The notes beneath the pieces were generated by a model. The model had not been told where the DNA came from. It did not search any database and saw only the letters and a list, made by a program, of their open reading frames with translations. Shown here piece after piece: positions 25,352 to 38,849 of a stretch of DNA of 64,000 nt. The stretch's first letter is position 1. Each line of letters opens with the position of its first letter. Source of the stretch: Gordionus sp. m RMFG-2023. Lineage: Eukaryota; Nematomorpha; Gordioida; Chordodea; Parachordodidae. The stretch is taken from contig NC_088775.1 in NCBI RefSeq assembly GCF_954871325.1, positions 35,193,561 through 35,257,560 on the forward strand. The letters run 5' to 3'. The position numbers were made by a program, and so were the translations under genes.

Positions 25352-27422
25352 TTACGTTTTCTCACAAAATAAAATTTTTGTCGCGAAAGACATTTATAGG
25401 GGAAAGGCTAACATTTTAAAAGTAATTTTGAATATATTTATATCATTGAACTCAGAATTTAATTCTCTATCCAAAACCGCTTAGATGTATTTTTTTACGT
25501 TTCCGGTTCACAAAATATATTTTTTGTCGCGAAAGACATTTATATGGGAAAGGTTAACATTTTAAAAGTAATTTTGAATATATTTATATCATTGAACTCA
25601 GAATTTAATTCTCTATCCAAAACCTCTTAGATGTATTTTTAATTTCCGGTTCACAAAATAAATATTTTGTCGCGAAAGACATTTATATGGGAAAGGCTAG
25701 CATTTTAAAAGTAATTTTGAATATATTTATATCATTGAACTCAGAATTTAATTCTCTATCCAAAACCGCTTAGATGTATTTTTAATTTCCGGTTCACAAA
25801 ATAAATATTTTGTCGCGAAAGACATTTATAGGGAAAAGGCTAACATTTTAAAAGTAATTTTGAATATATTTATATCATTGAACTCAGAATTTAATTCTCT
25901 ATCCAAAACCGCTTAGATGTATTTTTTTACGTTTCCGGTTCACAAAATAAATTTTTTGTCGCGAAAGACATTTATATGGGAAAGGCTAGCATTTTAAAAG
26001 TAATTTTGAATATATTTATATCATTGAACTCAGAATTTAATTCTCTATCCAAAACCGCTTAGATGTATTTTTAATTTCCGGTTCACAAAATAAATATTTT
26101 GTCGCGAAAGACATTTATAGGGGAAAGGCTAATATTTTAAAAGCAATTTTGAATATATTTATATCATTGAACTCAGAATTTAATTCTCTATCCAAAACCG
26201 CTTAGATGTATTTTTTTACGTTTCCGGTTCACAAAATAAATCTTTTGTCGCGAAAGACATTTATAGGGGAAAGGCTAACATTTTAAAAGTAATTTTGAAT
26301 ATATTATATCATTGAACTCAGAATTTAATTCTCTATCCAAAACCGCTTAGATGTATTTTTTTACGTTTCCTGTTCACAAAAGAAATCTTTTGTCGCGAAA
26401 GACATTTATAGGGGAAAGGCTAACATTTTAAAAGTAATTTTGAATATATTTATATCATTGAACTCAGAATTTAATTCTCTATCCAAAAGAGGTTAGATGT
26501 ATTTTATTACGTTTCCGGTTTACAAAATAAATTTTTTGTCGCGAAAGACATTTATATGGGAAAGGCTAACATTTTAAAAGTAATTTTGAATATATTTATA
26601 TCTTTGAACTCAGAATTTAATTCTCTATCCAAAAGAGGTTAGATGTATTTTATTACGTTTCCGGTTCACAAAATAAATTTTTTGTCGCGAAAGACATTTA
26701 TAGGGGAAAGGCTAACATTTTAAAAGTAATTTTGAATATATTATATCATTGAACTCAGAATTTAATTCTCTATCCAAAACCGCTTAGATGTATTTTTTTA
26801 CGTTTCCGGTTCACAAAATAAATCTTTTGTCGCGAAAGACATTTATAGGGGAAAGGCTAACATTTTAAAAGTAATTTTGAATATATTTATATCATTGAAC
26901 TCAGAATTTAATTCTCTATCCAAAACCGCTTAGATGTATTTTTAATTTCCGGTTCACAAAATAAATATTTTGTCGCGAAAGACATTTATAGGGGAAAGGC
27001 TAACATTTTAAAAATAATTTTGAATATATTTATATCATTGAACTCAGAATTTAATTCTCTATCCAAAACCGCTTAGATGTATTTTTTTACGTTTTCTCAC
27101 AAAATAAAATTTTTGTCGCGAAAGACATTTATAGGGGAAAGGCTAACATTTTAAAAGTAATTTTGAATATATTTATATCATTGAACTCAGAATTTAATTC
27201 TCTATCCAAAACCGCTTAGATGTATTTTTTTACGTTTCCGGTTCACAAAATATATTTTTTGTCGCGAAAGACATTTATATGGGAAAGGTTAACATTTTAA
27301 AAGTAATTTTGAATATATTTATATCATTGAACTCAGAATTTAATTCTCTATCCAAAACCTCTTAGATGTATTTTTAATTTCCGGTTCACAAAATAAATAT
27401 TTTGTCGCGAAAGACATTTATA

Positions 27423-27541
27423 GGGGATTGAATATATTTATATCAATGAACTCAGAATTTAATTCTCTATCCAAAACCGCTTAGATGTATTTTTAATTTC
27501 CGGTTCACAAAATAAATATTTTGTCGCGAAAGACATTTATA
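27423..27541 (+). repeat. Deleted monomer 3 (119 bp), block-end marker
   Basis: It has the same GGGGATTGAATAT junction and TATCAATGAAC change as the copies at 10,849 and 10,971. Here there is a single deleted copy, and the block head does not follow. The array goes straight to monomers like those at about 4.2 kb (the AGAGG type, then GGAAAGGCTAGC). Confidence 0.92.
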
Positions 27542-28439
27542 GGGGAAAGGCTAACATTTTAAAAGTAATTTTGAATATATTTATATCATTGAACTCAGAA
27601 TTTAATTCTCTATCCAAAAGAGGTTAGATGTATTTTATTACGTTGCCGGTTCACAAAATAAATATTTTGTCGCGAAAGACATTTATATGGGAAAGGCTAG
27701 CATTTTAAAAGTAATTTTGAATATATTTATATCATTGAACTCAGAATTTAATTCTCTATCCAAAACCGCTTAGATGTATTTTTAATTTCCGGTTCACAAA
27801 ATAAATATTTTGACGCGAAAGACATTTATAGGGAAAAGGCTAACATTTTAAATGTAATTTTGAATATATTTATATCATTGAACTCAGAATTTAATTCTCT
27901 ATCCAAAACCGCTTAGATGTATTTTTTTACGTTTCCGGTTCACAAAAGAAATCTTTTGTCGCGAAAGACATTTATAGGGGAAAGGCTAACATTTTAAAAG
28001 TAATTTTGAATATATTTATATCATTGAACTCAGAATTTAATTCTCTATCCAAAACCGCTTAGATGTATTTTTTTACGTTTCCGGTTCACAAAATAAATTT
28101 TTTGTCGCGAAAGACATTTATATGGGAAAGGCTAGCATTTTAAAAGTAATTTTGAATATATTTATATCATTGAACTCAGAATTTAATTCTCTATCCAAAA
28201 CCGCTTAGATGTATTTTTTTACGTTTCCGGTTCACAAAAGAAATCTTTTGTCGCGAAAGACATTTATAGGGGAAAGGCTAACATTTTAAAAGTAATTTTA
28301 AATATATTTATATCATTGAACTCAGAATTTAATTCTCTATCCAAAAGAGGTTAGATGTATTTTATTACGTTTCCGGTTCACAAAATAAATTTTTTGTCGC
28401 GAAAGACATTTATATGGGAAAGGCTAGCATTTTAAAAGT

Positions 28440-31400
28440 AATTTTGAATATATTTATATCATTGAACTCAGAATTTAATTCTCTATCCAAAACCGCTTAG
28501 ATGTATTTTTAATTTCCGGTTCACAAAATAAATATTTTGTCGCGAAAGACATTTATAGGGGAAAGGCTAACATTTTAAAAGTAATTTTGAATATATTTAT
28601 ATCATTGAACTCAGAATTTAATTCTCTATCCAAAACCGCTTAGATGTATTTTTTTACGTTTCCGGTTCACAAAATAAATTTTTTGTCGCGAAAGACATTT
28701 ATATGGGAAAGGCTAGCATTTTAAAAGTAATTTTGAATATATTTATATCATTGAACTCAGAATTTAATTCTCTATCCAAAACCGCTTAGATGGATTTTTA
28801 ATTTCCGGTTCACAAAATAAATATTTTGTCGCGAAAGACATTTATAGGGGAAAGGCTAATATTTTAAAAGCAATTTTGAATATATTTATATCATTGAACT
28901 CAGAATTTAATTCTCTATCCAAAACCGCTTAGATGTATTTTTTTACGTTTCCGGTTCACAAAATAAATCTTTTGTCGCGAAAGACATTTATAGGGGAAAG
29001 GCTAACATTTTAAAAGTAATTTTGAATATATTATATCATTGAACTCAGAATTTAATTCTCTATCCAAAACCGCTTAGATGTATTTTTTTACGTTTCCGGT
29101 TCACAAAAGAAATCTTTTGTCGCGAAAGACATTTATAGGGGAAAGGCTAACATTTTAAAAGTAATTTTGAATATATTTATATCATTGAACTCAGAATTTA
29201 ATTCTCTATCCAAAAGAGGTTAGATGTATTTTATTACGTTTCCGGTTCACAAAATAAATTTTTTGTCGCGAAAGACATTTATATGGGAAAGGCTAACATT
29301 TTAAAAGTAATTTTGAATATATTTATATCTTTGAACTCAGAATTTAATTCTCTATCCAAAAGAGGTTAGATGTATTTTATTACGTTTCCGGTTCACAAAA
29401 TAAATTTTTTGTCGCGAAAGACATTTATAGGGGAAAGGCTAACATTTTAAAAGTAATTTTGAATATATTATATCATTGAACTCAGAATTTAATTCTCTAT
29501 CCAAAACCGCTTAGATGTATTTTTTTACGTTTCCGGTTCACAAAATAAATCTTTTGTCGCGAAAGACATTTATAGGGGAAAGGCTAACATTTTAAAAGTA
29601 ATTTTGAATATATTTATATCATTGAACTCAGAATTTAATTCTCTATCCAAAAGAGGTTAGATGTATTTTATTACGTTTCCGGTTACCAAAATAAATTTTT
29701 TGTCGCGAAAGACATTTATATGGGAAAGGCTAACATTTTAAAAGTAATTTTGAATATATTATATCATTGAACTCAGAATTTAATTCTCTATCCAAAACCG
29801 CTTAGATGTATTTTTTTACGTTTCCGGTTCACAAAAGAAATATTTTGTCGCGAAAGACATTTATAGGGGAAAGGCTAACATTTTAAAAGTAATTTTGAAT
29901 ATATTTATATCATTGAACTCAGAATTTAATTCTCTATCCAAAACCGCTTAGATGTATTTTTAATTTCCGGTTCACAAAATAAATATTTTGTCGCGAAAGA
30001 CATTTATAGGGAAAAGGCTAACATTTTAAATGTAATTTTGAATATATTTATATCATTGAACTCAGAATTTAATTCTCTATCCAAAACCGCTTAGATGTAT
30101 TTTTAATTTCCGGTTCACAAAATAAATATTTTGTCGCGAAAGACATTTATAGGGGAAAGGCTAACATTTTAAAAGTAATTTTGAATATATTTATATCATT
30201 GAACTCAGAATTTAATTCTCTATCCAAAACCGCTTAGATGTATTTTTTTACGTTTCCGGTTCACAAAATAAATTTTTTGTCGCGAAAGACATTTATATGG
30301 GAAAGGCTAGCATTTTAAAAGTAATTTTGAATATATTTATATCATTGAACTCAGAATTTAATTCTCTATCCAAAACCGCTTAGATGTATTTTTAATTTCC
30401 GGTTCACAAAATAAATATTTTGTCGCGAAAGACATTTATAGGGGAAAGGCTAACATTTTAAAAGCAATTTTGAATATATTTATATCATTGAACTCAGAAT
30501 TTAATTCTCTATCCAAAACCGCTTAGATGTATTTTTTTACGTTTCCGGTTCACAAAATAAATCTTTTGTCGCGAAAGACATTTATAGGGGAAAGGCTAAC
30601 ATTTTAAAAGTAATTTTGAATATATTATATCATTGAACTCAGAATTTAATTCTCTATCCAAAACCGCTTAGATGTATTTTTTTACGTTTCCGGTTCACAA
30701 AAGAAATCTTTTGTCGCGAAAGACATTTATAGGGGAAAGGCTAACATTTTAAAAGTAATTTTGAATATATTTATATCATTGAACTCAGAATTTAATTCTC
30801 TATCCAAAAGAGGTTAGATGTATTTTATTACGTTTCCGGTTCACAAAATAAATTTTTTGTCGCGAAAGACATTTATATGGGAAAGGCTAACATTTTAAAA
30901 GTAATTTTGAATATATTTATATCTTTGAACTCAGAATTTAATTCTCTATCCAAAAGAGGTTAGATGTATTTTATTACGTTTCCGGTTCACAAAATAAATT
31001 TTTTGTCGCGAAAGACATTTATAGGGGAAAGGCTAACATTTTAAAAGTAATTTTGAATATATTATATCATTGAACTCAGAATTTAATTCTCTATCCAAAA
31101 CCGCTTAGATGTATTTTTTTACGTTTCCGGTTCACAAAAGAAATCTTTTGTCGCGAAAGACATTTATAGGGGAAAGGCTAACATTTTAAAAGTAATTTTG
31201 AATATATTTATATCATTGAACTCAGAATTTAATTCTCTATCCAAAAGAGGTTAGATGTATTTTATTACGTTTCCGGTTACCAAAATAAATTTTTTGTCGC
31301 GAAAGACATTTATATGGGAAAGGCTAACATTTTAAAAGTAATTTTGAATATATTATATCATTGAACTCAGAATTTAATTCTCTATCCAAAACCGCTTAGA

Positions 31401-31690
31401 TGTATTTTTTTACGTTTCCGGTTCACAAAAGAAATATTTTGTCGCGAAAGACATTTATAGGGGAAAGGCTAACATTTTAAAAGTAATTTTGAATATATTT
31501 ATATCATTGAACTCAGAATTTAATTCTCTATCCAAAACCGCTTAGATGTATTTTTAATTTCCGGTTCACAAAATAAATATTTTGTCGCGAAAGACATTTA
31601 TAGGGAAAAGGCTAACATTTTAAATGTAATTTTGAATATATTTATATCATTGAACTCAGAATTTAATTCTCTATCCAAAACCGCTTAGAT
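28440..31690 (+). repeat. Tandem duplication, 1,594-bp period (11 monomers)
   Basis: About 28,440-30,095 matches about 30,034-31,689 at offset 1,594. The register is fixed by the GCAATT monomer, the TATCTTTGAAC monomer and the GGTTACCAAAATAAA monomer (29,681 and 31,275). A few substitutions separate the copies, such as GGCTAATATT near 28,857 against GGCTAACATT, and CACAAAATAAATC near 29,540 against CACAAAAGAAATC. Confidence 0.82.
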
Positions 31691-34600
31691 GTATTTTTTT
31701 ACGTTTCCGGTTCACAAAAGAAATCTTTTGTCGCGAAAGACATTTATAGGGGAAAGGCTAACATTTTAAAAGTAATTTTGAATATATTTATATCATTGAA
31801 CTCAGAATTTAATTCTCTATCCAAAAGAGGATAGATGTATTTTATTACGTTTCCGGTTCACAAAATAAATTTTTTGTCGCGAAAGACATTTATAGGGAAA
31901 AGGCTAGCATTTTAAAAGTAATTTTGAATATATTTATATCATTGAACTCAGAATTTAATTCTCTATCCAAAACCGCTTAGATGTATTTTATTACGTTTCC
32001 GGTTCACAAAATAAATTTTTTGTCGCGAAAGACATTTATATGGGAAAGGCTAACATTTTAAAAGTAATTTTGAATATATTTATATCATTGAACTCAGAAT
32101 TTAATTCTCTATCCAAAACCGCTTAGATGTATTTTTAATTTCCGGTTCACAAAATAAATATTTTGTCGCGAAAGACATTTATAGGGGAAAGGCTAACATT
32201 TTAAAAATAATTTTAAATATATTTATATCATTGAACTCAGAATTTAATTCTCTATCCAAAACCGCTTAGATGTATTTTTAATTTCCGGTTCACAAAATAA
32301 ATATTTTGTCGCAAAAGACATTTATAGGGGCAAGGCTAACATTTTAAAAGTAATTTTGAATATATTTATATCATTGAACTCAGAATTTAATTCTCTATCC
32401 AAAACCGATTAGATATATTTTTAATTTCCGGTTTACAAAATAAATATTTTGTCGCGAAAGACATTTATAGGGGAAAGGCTAACATTTTAAAAATAATTTT
32501 GAATATATTTATATCATTGAACTCAGAATTTAATTCTCTATCCAAAACCGCTTAGATATATTTTTAATTTCCGGTTTACAAAATAAATATTTTGTCGCGA
32601 AAGACATTTATAGGGGAAAGGCTAACATTTTAAAAATAATTTTGAATATATTTATATCATTGAACTCAGAATTTAATTCTCTATCCAATACCGCTTAGAT
32701 GTATTTTTTTACGTTTTCGGTTCACAAAATAAAATTTTTGTCGCGAAAGACATTTATAGGGGAAAGGCTAACATTTTAAAAGTAATTTTGAATATATATA
32801 TATCATTGAACTCAGAATTTAATTCTCTATCCAAAACCGCTTAGATGTATTTTTTTACGTTTCCGGTTCACAAAAGAAATCTTTTGTCGCGAAAGACATT
32901 TATAGGGGAAAGGCTAACATTTTAAAAGTAATTTTAAATATATTTATATCATTGAACTCAGAATTTAATTCTCTATCCAAAAGAGGTTAGATGTATTTTA
33001 TTACGTTTCCGGTTCACAAAATAAATTTTTTGTCGCGAAAGACATTTATATGGGAAAGGCTAGCATTTTAAAAGTAATTTTGAATATATTTATATCATTG
33101 AACTCAGAATTTAATTCTCTATCCAAAACCGCTTAGATGTATTTTTAATTTCCGGTTCACAAAATAAATATTTTGTCGCGAAAGACATTTATATGGGAAA
33201 GGCTAGCATTTTAAAAGTAATTTTGAATATATTTATATCATTGAACTCAGAATTTAATTCTCTATCCAAAACCGCTTAGATGTATTTTTAATTTCCGGTT
33301 CACAAAATAAATATTTTGTCGCGAAAGACATTTATAGGGGAAAGGCTAACATTTTAAAAGCAATTTTGAATATATTTATATCATTGAACTCAGAATTTAA
33401 TTCTCTATCCAAAACCGCTTAGATGTATTTTTTTACGTTTCCGGTTCACAAAATAAATCTTTTGTCGCGAAAGACATTTATAGGGGAAAGGCTAACATTT
33501 TAAAAGTAATTTTGAATATATTATATCATTGAACTCAGAATTTAATTCTCTATCCAAAACCGCTTAGATGTATTTTTTTACGTTTCCGGTTCACAAAAGA
33601 AATCTTTTGTCGCGAAAGACATTTATAGGGGAAAGGCTAACATTTTAAAAGTAATTTTGAATATATTTATATCATTGAACTCAGAATTTAATTCTCTATC
33701 CAAAAGAGGTTAGATGTATTTTATTACGTTTCCGGTTCACAAAATAAATTTTTTGTCGCGAAAGACATTTATATGGGAAAGGCTAACATTTTAAAAGTAA
33801 TTTTGAATATATTTATATCTTTGAACTCAGAATTTAATTCTCTATCCAAAAGAGGTTAGATGTATTTTATTACGTTTCCGGTTCACAAAATAAATTTTTT
33901 GTCGCGAAAGACATTTATAGGGGAAAGGCTAACATTTTAAAAGTAATTTTGAATATATTATATCATTGAACTCAGAATTTAATTCTCTATCCAAAACCGC
34001 TTAGATGTATTTTTTTACGTTTCCGGTTCACAAAAGAAATCTTTTGTCGCGAAAGACATTTATAGGGGAAAGGCTAACATTTTAAAAGTAATTTTGAATA
34101 TATTTATATCATTGAACTCAGAATTTAATTCTCTATCCAAAAGAGGTTAGATGTATTTTATTACGTTTCCGGTTACCAAAATAAATTTTTTGTCGCGAAA
34201 GACATTTATATGGGAAAGGCTAACATTTTAAAAGTAATTTTGAATATATTATATCATTGAACTCAGAATTTAATTCTCTATCCAAAACCGCTTAGATGTA
34301 TTTTTTTACGTTTCCGGTTCACAAAAGAAATATTTTGTCGCGAAAGACATTTATAGGGGAAAGGCTAACATTTTAAAAGTAATTTTGAATATATTTATAT
34401 CATTGAACTCAGAATTTAATTCTCTATCCAAAACCGCTTAGATGTATTTTTAATTTCCGGTTCACAAAATAAATATTTTGTCGCGAAAGACATTTATAGG
34501 GAAAAGGCTAACATTTTAAATGTAATTTTGAATATATTTATATCATTGAACTCAGAATTTAATTCTCTATCCAAAACCGCTTAGATGTATTTTTTTACGT

Positions 34601-36088
34601 TTCCGGTTCACAAAAGAAATCTTTTGTCGCGAAAGACATTTATAGGGGAAAGGCTAACATTTTAAAAGTAATTTTGAATATATTTATATCATTGAACTCA
34701 GAATTTAATTCTCTATCCAAAAGAGGATAGATGTATTTTATTACGTTTCCGGTTCACAAAATAAATTTTTTGTCGCGAAAGACATTTATAGGGAAAAGGC
34801 TAGCATTTTAAAAGTAATTTTGAATATATTTATATCATTGAACTCAGAATTTAATTCTCTATCCAAAACCGCTTAGATGTATTTTATTACGTTTCCGGTT
34901 CACAAAATAAATTTTTTGTCGCGAAAGACATTTATATGGGAAAGGCTAACATTTTAAAAGTAATTTTGAATATATTTATATCATTGAACTCAGAATTTAA
35001 TTCTCTATCCAAAACCGCTTAGATGTATTTTTAATTTCCGGTTCACAAAATAAATATTTTGTCGCGAAAGACATTTATAGGGGAAAGGCTAACATTTTAA
35101 AAATAATTTTAAATATATTTATATCATTGAACTCAGAATTTAATTCTCTATCCAAAACCGCTTAGATGTATTTTTAATTTCCGGTTCACAAAATAAATAT
35201 TTTGTCGCAAAAGACATTTATAGGGGCAAGGCTAACATTTTAAAAGTAATTTTGAATATATTTATATCATTGAACTCAGAATTTAATTCTCTATCCAAAA
35301 CCGATTAGATATATTTTTAATTTCCGGTTTACAAAATAAATATTTTGTCGCGAAAGACATTTATAGGGGAAAGGCTAACATTTTAAAAATAATTTTGAAT
35401 ATATTTATATCATTGAACTCAGAATTTAATTCTCTATCCAAAACCGCTTAGATATATTTTTAATTTCCGGTTTACAAAATAAATATTTTGTCGCGAAAGA
35501 CATTTATAGGGGAAAGGCTAACATTTTAAAAATAATTTTGAATATATTTATATCATTGAACTCAGAATTTAATTCTCTATCCAATACCGCTTAGATGTAT
35601 TTTTTTACGTTTTCGGTTCACAAAATAAAATTTTTGTCGCGAAAGACATTTATAGGGGAAAGGCTAACATTTTAAAAGTAATTTTGAATATATATATATC
35701 ATTGAACTCAGAATTTAATTCTCTATCCAAAACCGCTTAGATGTATTTTTTTACGTTTCCGGTTCACAAAAGAAATCTTTTGTCGCGAAAGACATTTATA
35801 GGGGAAAGGCTAACATTTTAAAAGTAATTTTAAATATATTTATATCATTGAACTCAGAATTTAATTCTCTATCCAAAAGAGGTTAGATGTATTTTATTAC
35901 GTTTCCGGTTCACAAAATAAATTTTTTGTCGCGAAAGACATTTATATGGGAAAGGCTAGCATTTTAAAAGTAATTTTGAATATATTTATATCATTGAACT
36001 CAGAATTTAATTCTCTATCCAAAACCGCTTAGATGTATTTTTAATTTCCGGTTCACAAAATAAATATTTTGTCGCGAAAGACATTTAT
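30297..36088 (+). repeat. Tandem duplication, 2,896-bp period (20 monomers)
   Basis: Two abutting copies, about 30,297-33,192 and 33,193-36,088, share the GCAATT, TATCTTTGAAC and GGTTACC monomers. They also share two otherwise rare changes: AGAGGATAG in place of AGAGGTTAG, and CCGATTAGATATATT (32,407 and 35,303). The first copy overlaps the 1,594-bp duplication, so this event is layered on the earlier one. Confidence 0.9.
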
Positions 36089-38800
36089 AGGGGAAAGGCT
36101 AACATTTTAAAAGTAATTTTGAATATATTTATATCATTGAACTCAGAATTTAATTCTCTATCCAAAACCGCTTAGATGTATTTTTTTACGTTTCCGGTTC
36201 ACAAAATAAATTTTTTGTCGCGAAAGACATTTATATGGGAAAGGCTAGCATTTTAAAAGTAATTTTGAATATATTTATATCATTGAACTCAGAATTTAAT
36301 TCTCTATCCAAAACCGCTTAGATGTATTTTTAATTTCCGGTTCACAAAATAAATATTTTGTCGCGAAAGACATTTATAGGGGAAAGGCTAACATTTTAAA
36401 AGCAATTTTGAATATATTTATATCATTGAACTCAGAATTTAATTCTCTATCCAAAACCGCTTAGATGTATTTTTTTACGTTTCCGGTTCACAAAATAAAT
36501 TTTTTGTCGCGAAAGACATTTATAGGGGAAAGGCTAACATTTTAAAAGTAATTTTGAATATATTATATCATTGAACTCAGAATTTAATTCTCTATCCAAA
36601 ACCGCTTAGATGTATTTTTTTACGTTTCCGGTTCACAAAATAAATCTTTTGTCGCGAAAGACATTTATAGGGGAAAGGCTAACATTTTAAAAGTAATTTT
36701 GAATATATTTATATCATTGAACTCAGAATTTAATTCTCTATCCAAAAGAGGTTAGATGTATTTTATTACGTTTCCGGTTACCAAAATAAATTTTTTGTCG
36801 CGAAAGACATTTATATGGGAAAGGCTAACATTTTAAAAGTAATTTTGAATATATTATATCATTGAACTCAGAATTTAATTCTCTATCCAAAACCGCTTAG
36901 ATGTATTTTTTTACGTTTCCGGTTCACAAAAGAAATATTTTGTCGCGAAAGACATTTATAGGGGAAAGGCTAACATTTTAAAAGTAATTTTGAATATATT
37001 TATATCATTGAACTCAGAATTTAATTCTCTATCCAAAACCGCTTAGATGTATTTTTAATTTCCGGTTCACAAAATAAATATTTTGTCGCGAAAGACATTT
37101 ATAGGGAAAAGGCTAACATTTTAAATGTAATTTTGAATATATTTATATCATTGAACTCAGAATTTAATTCTCTATCCAAAACCGCTTAGATGTATTTTTA
37201 ATTTCCGGTTCACAAAATAAATATTTTGTCGCGAAAGACATTTATAGGGGAAAGGCTAACATTTTAAAAGTAATTTTGAATATATTTATATCATTGAACT
37301 CAGAATTTAATTCTCTATCCAAAACCGCTTAGATGTATTTTTTTACGTTTCCGGTTCACAAAATAAATTTTTTGTCGCGAAAGACATTTATATGGGAAAG
37401 GCTAGCATTTTAAAAGTAATTTTGAATATATTTATATCATTGAACTCAGAATTTAATTCTCTATCCAAAACCGCTTAGATGTATTTTTAATTTCCGGTTC
37501 ACAAAATAAATATTTTGTCGCGAAAGACATTTATAGGGGAAAGGCTAACATTTTAAAAGCAATTTTGAATATATTTATATCATTGAACTCAGAATTTAAT
37601 TCTCTATCCAAAACCGCTTAGATGTATTTTTTTACGTTTCCGGTTCACAAAATAAATCTTTTGTCGCGAAAGACATTTATAGGGGAAAGGCTAACATTTT
37701 AAAAGTAATTTTGAATATATTATATCATTGAACTCAGAATTTAATTCTCTATCCAAAACCGCTTAGATGTATTTTTTTACGTTTCCGGTTCACAAAAGAA
37801 ATCTTTTGTCGCGAAAGACATTTATAGGGGAAAGGCTAACATTTTAAAAGTAATTTTGAATATATTTATATCATTGAACTCAGAATTTAATTCTCTATCC
37901 AAAAGAGGTTAGATGTATTTTATTACGTTTCCGGTTCACAAAATAAATTTTTTGTCGCGAAAGACATTTATATGGGAAAGGCTAACATTTTAAAAGTAAT
38001 TTTGAATATATTTATATCTTTGAACTCAGAATTTAATTCTCTATCCAAAAGAGGTTAGATGTATTTTATTACGTTTCCGGTTCACAAAATAAATTTTTTG
38101 TCGCGAAAGACATTTATAGGGGAAAGGCTAACATTTTAAAAGTAATTTTGAATATATTATATCATTGAACTCAGAATTTAATTCTCTATCCAAAGCCGCT
38201 TAGATGTATTTTTTTACGTTTCCGGTTCACAAAATAAATCTTTTGTCGCGAAAGACATTTATAGGGGAAAGGCTAACATTTTAAAAGTAATTTTGAATAT
38301 ATTTATATCATTGAACTCAGAATTTAATTCTCTATCCAAAAGAGGTTAGATGTATTTTATTACGTTTCCGGTTACCAAAATAAATTTTTTGTCGCGAAAG
38401 ACATTTATATGGGAAAGGCTAACATTTTAAAAGTAATTTTGAATATATTATATCATTGAACTCAGAATTTAATTCTCTATCCAAAACCGCTTAGATGTAT
38501 TTTTTTACGTTTCCGGTTCACAAAAGAAATATTTTGTCGCGAAAGACATTTATAGGGGAAAGGCTAACATTTTAAAAGTAATTTTGAATATATTTATATC
38601 ATTGAACTCAGAATTTAATTCTCTATCCAAAACCGCTTAGATGTATTTTTAATTTCCGGTTCACAAAATAAATATTTTGTCGCGAAAGACATTTATAGGG
38701 AAAAGGCTAACATTTTAAATGTAATTTTGAATATATTTATATCATTGAACTCAGAATTTAATTCTCTATCCAAAACCGCTTAGATGTATTTTTTTACGTT
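36089..38800 (+). repeat. Unit present as an 8-monomer and an 11-monomer form
   Basis: GCAATT monomers at 36,401 and 37,558 are 1,157 bp apart (8 monomers), while the following GGTTACC monomers at 36,776 and 38,370 are 1,594 bp apart (11 monomers). The second copy therefore holds three extra monomers (437 bp) containing the TATCTTTGAAC type, or the first has lost them. The 1,594-bp copies at 28.4-31.7 kb keep these monomers, which favours loss in the copy near 36.6 kb. Confidence 0.75.
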
Positions 38801-38849
38801 TCCGGTTCACAAAAGAAATCTTTTGTCGCGAAAGACATTTATAGGGGAA

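Larger units (their letters stand above)
11378..27541 (+). repeat. Block B: second copy of the large block, internally expanded
   Basis: Bases 11,378-14,203 match 1-2,826 at offset 11,377, with only two single-base differences noticed (A 2,074/B 13,451 and A 2,240/B 13,617). The match resumes at offset 9,937 for A 4,267-4,886, because B lacks A's 1,440-bp duplication. B then has its own 2,746-bp duplication. It next has a copy of A's 6.9-8.7 kb region missing one monomer, then another copy of A's 5-8 kb region with a 2,020-bp duplication, then A's 8.6-10.85 kb region missing one monomer near 25.9 kb. It ends in the 119-bp deleted monomer. Confidence 0.85.
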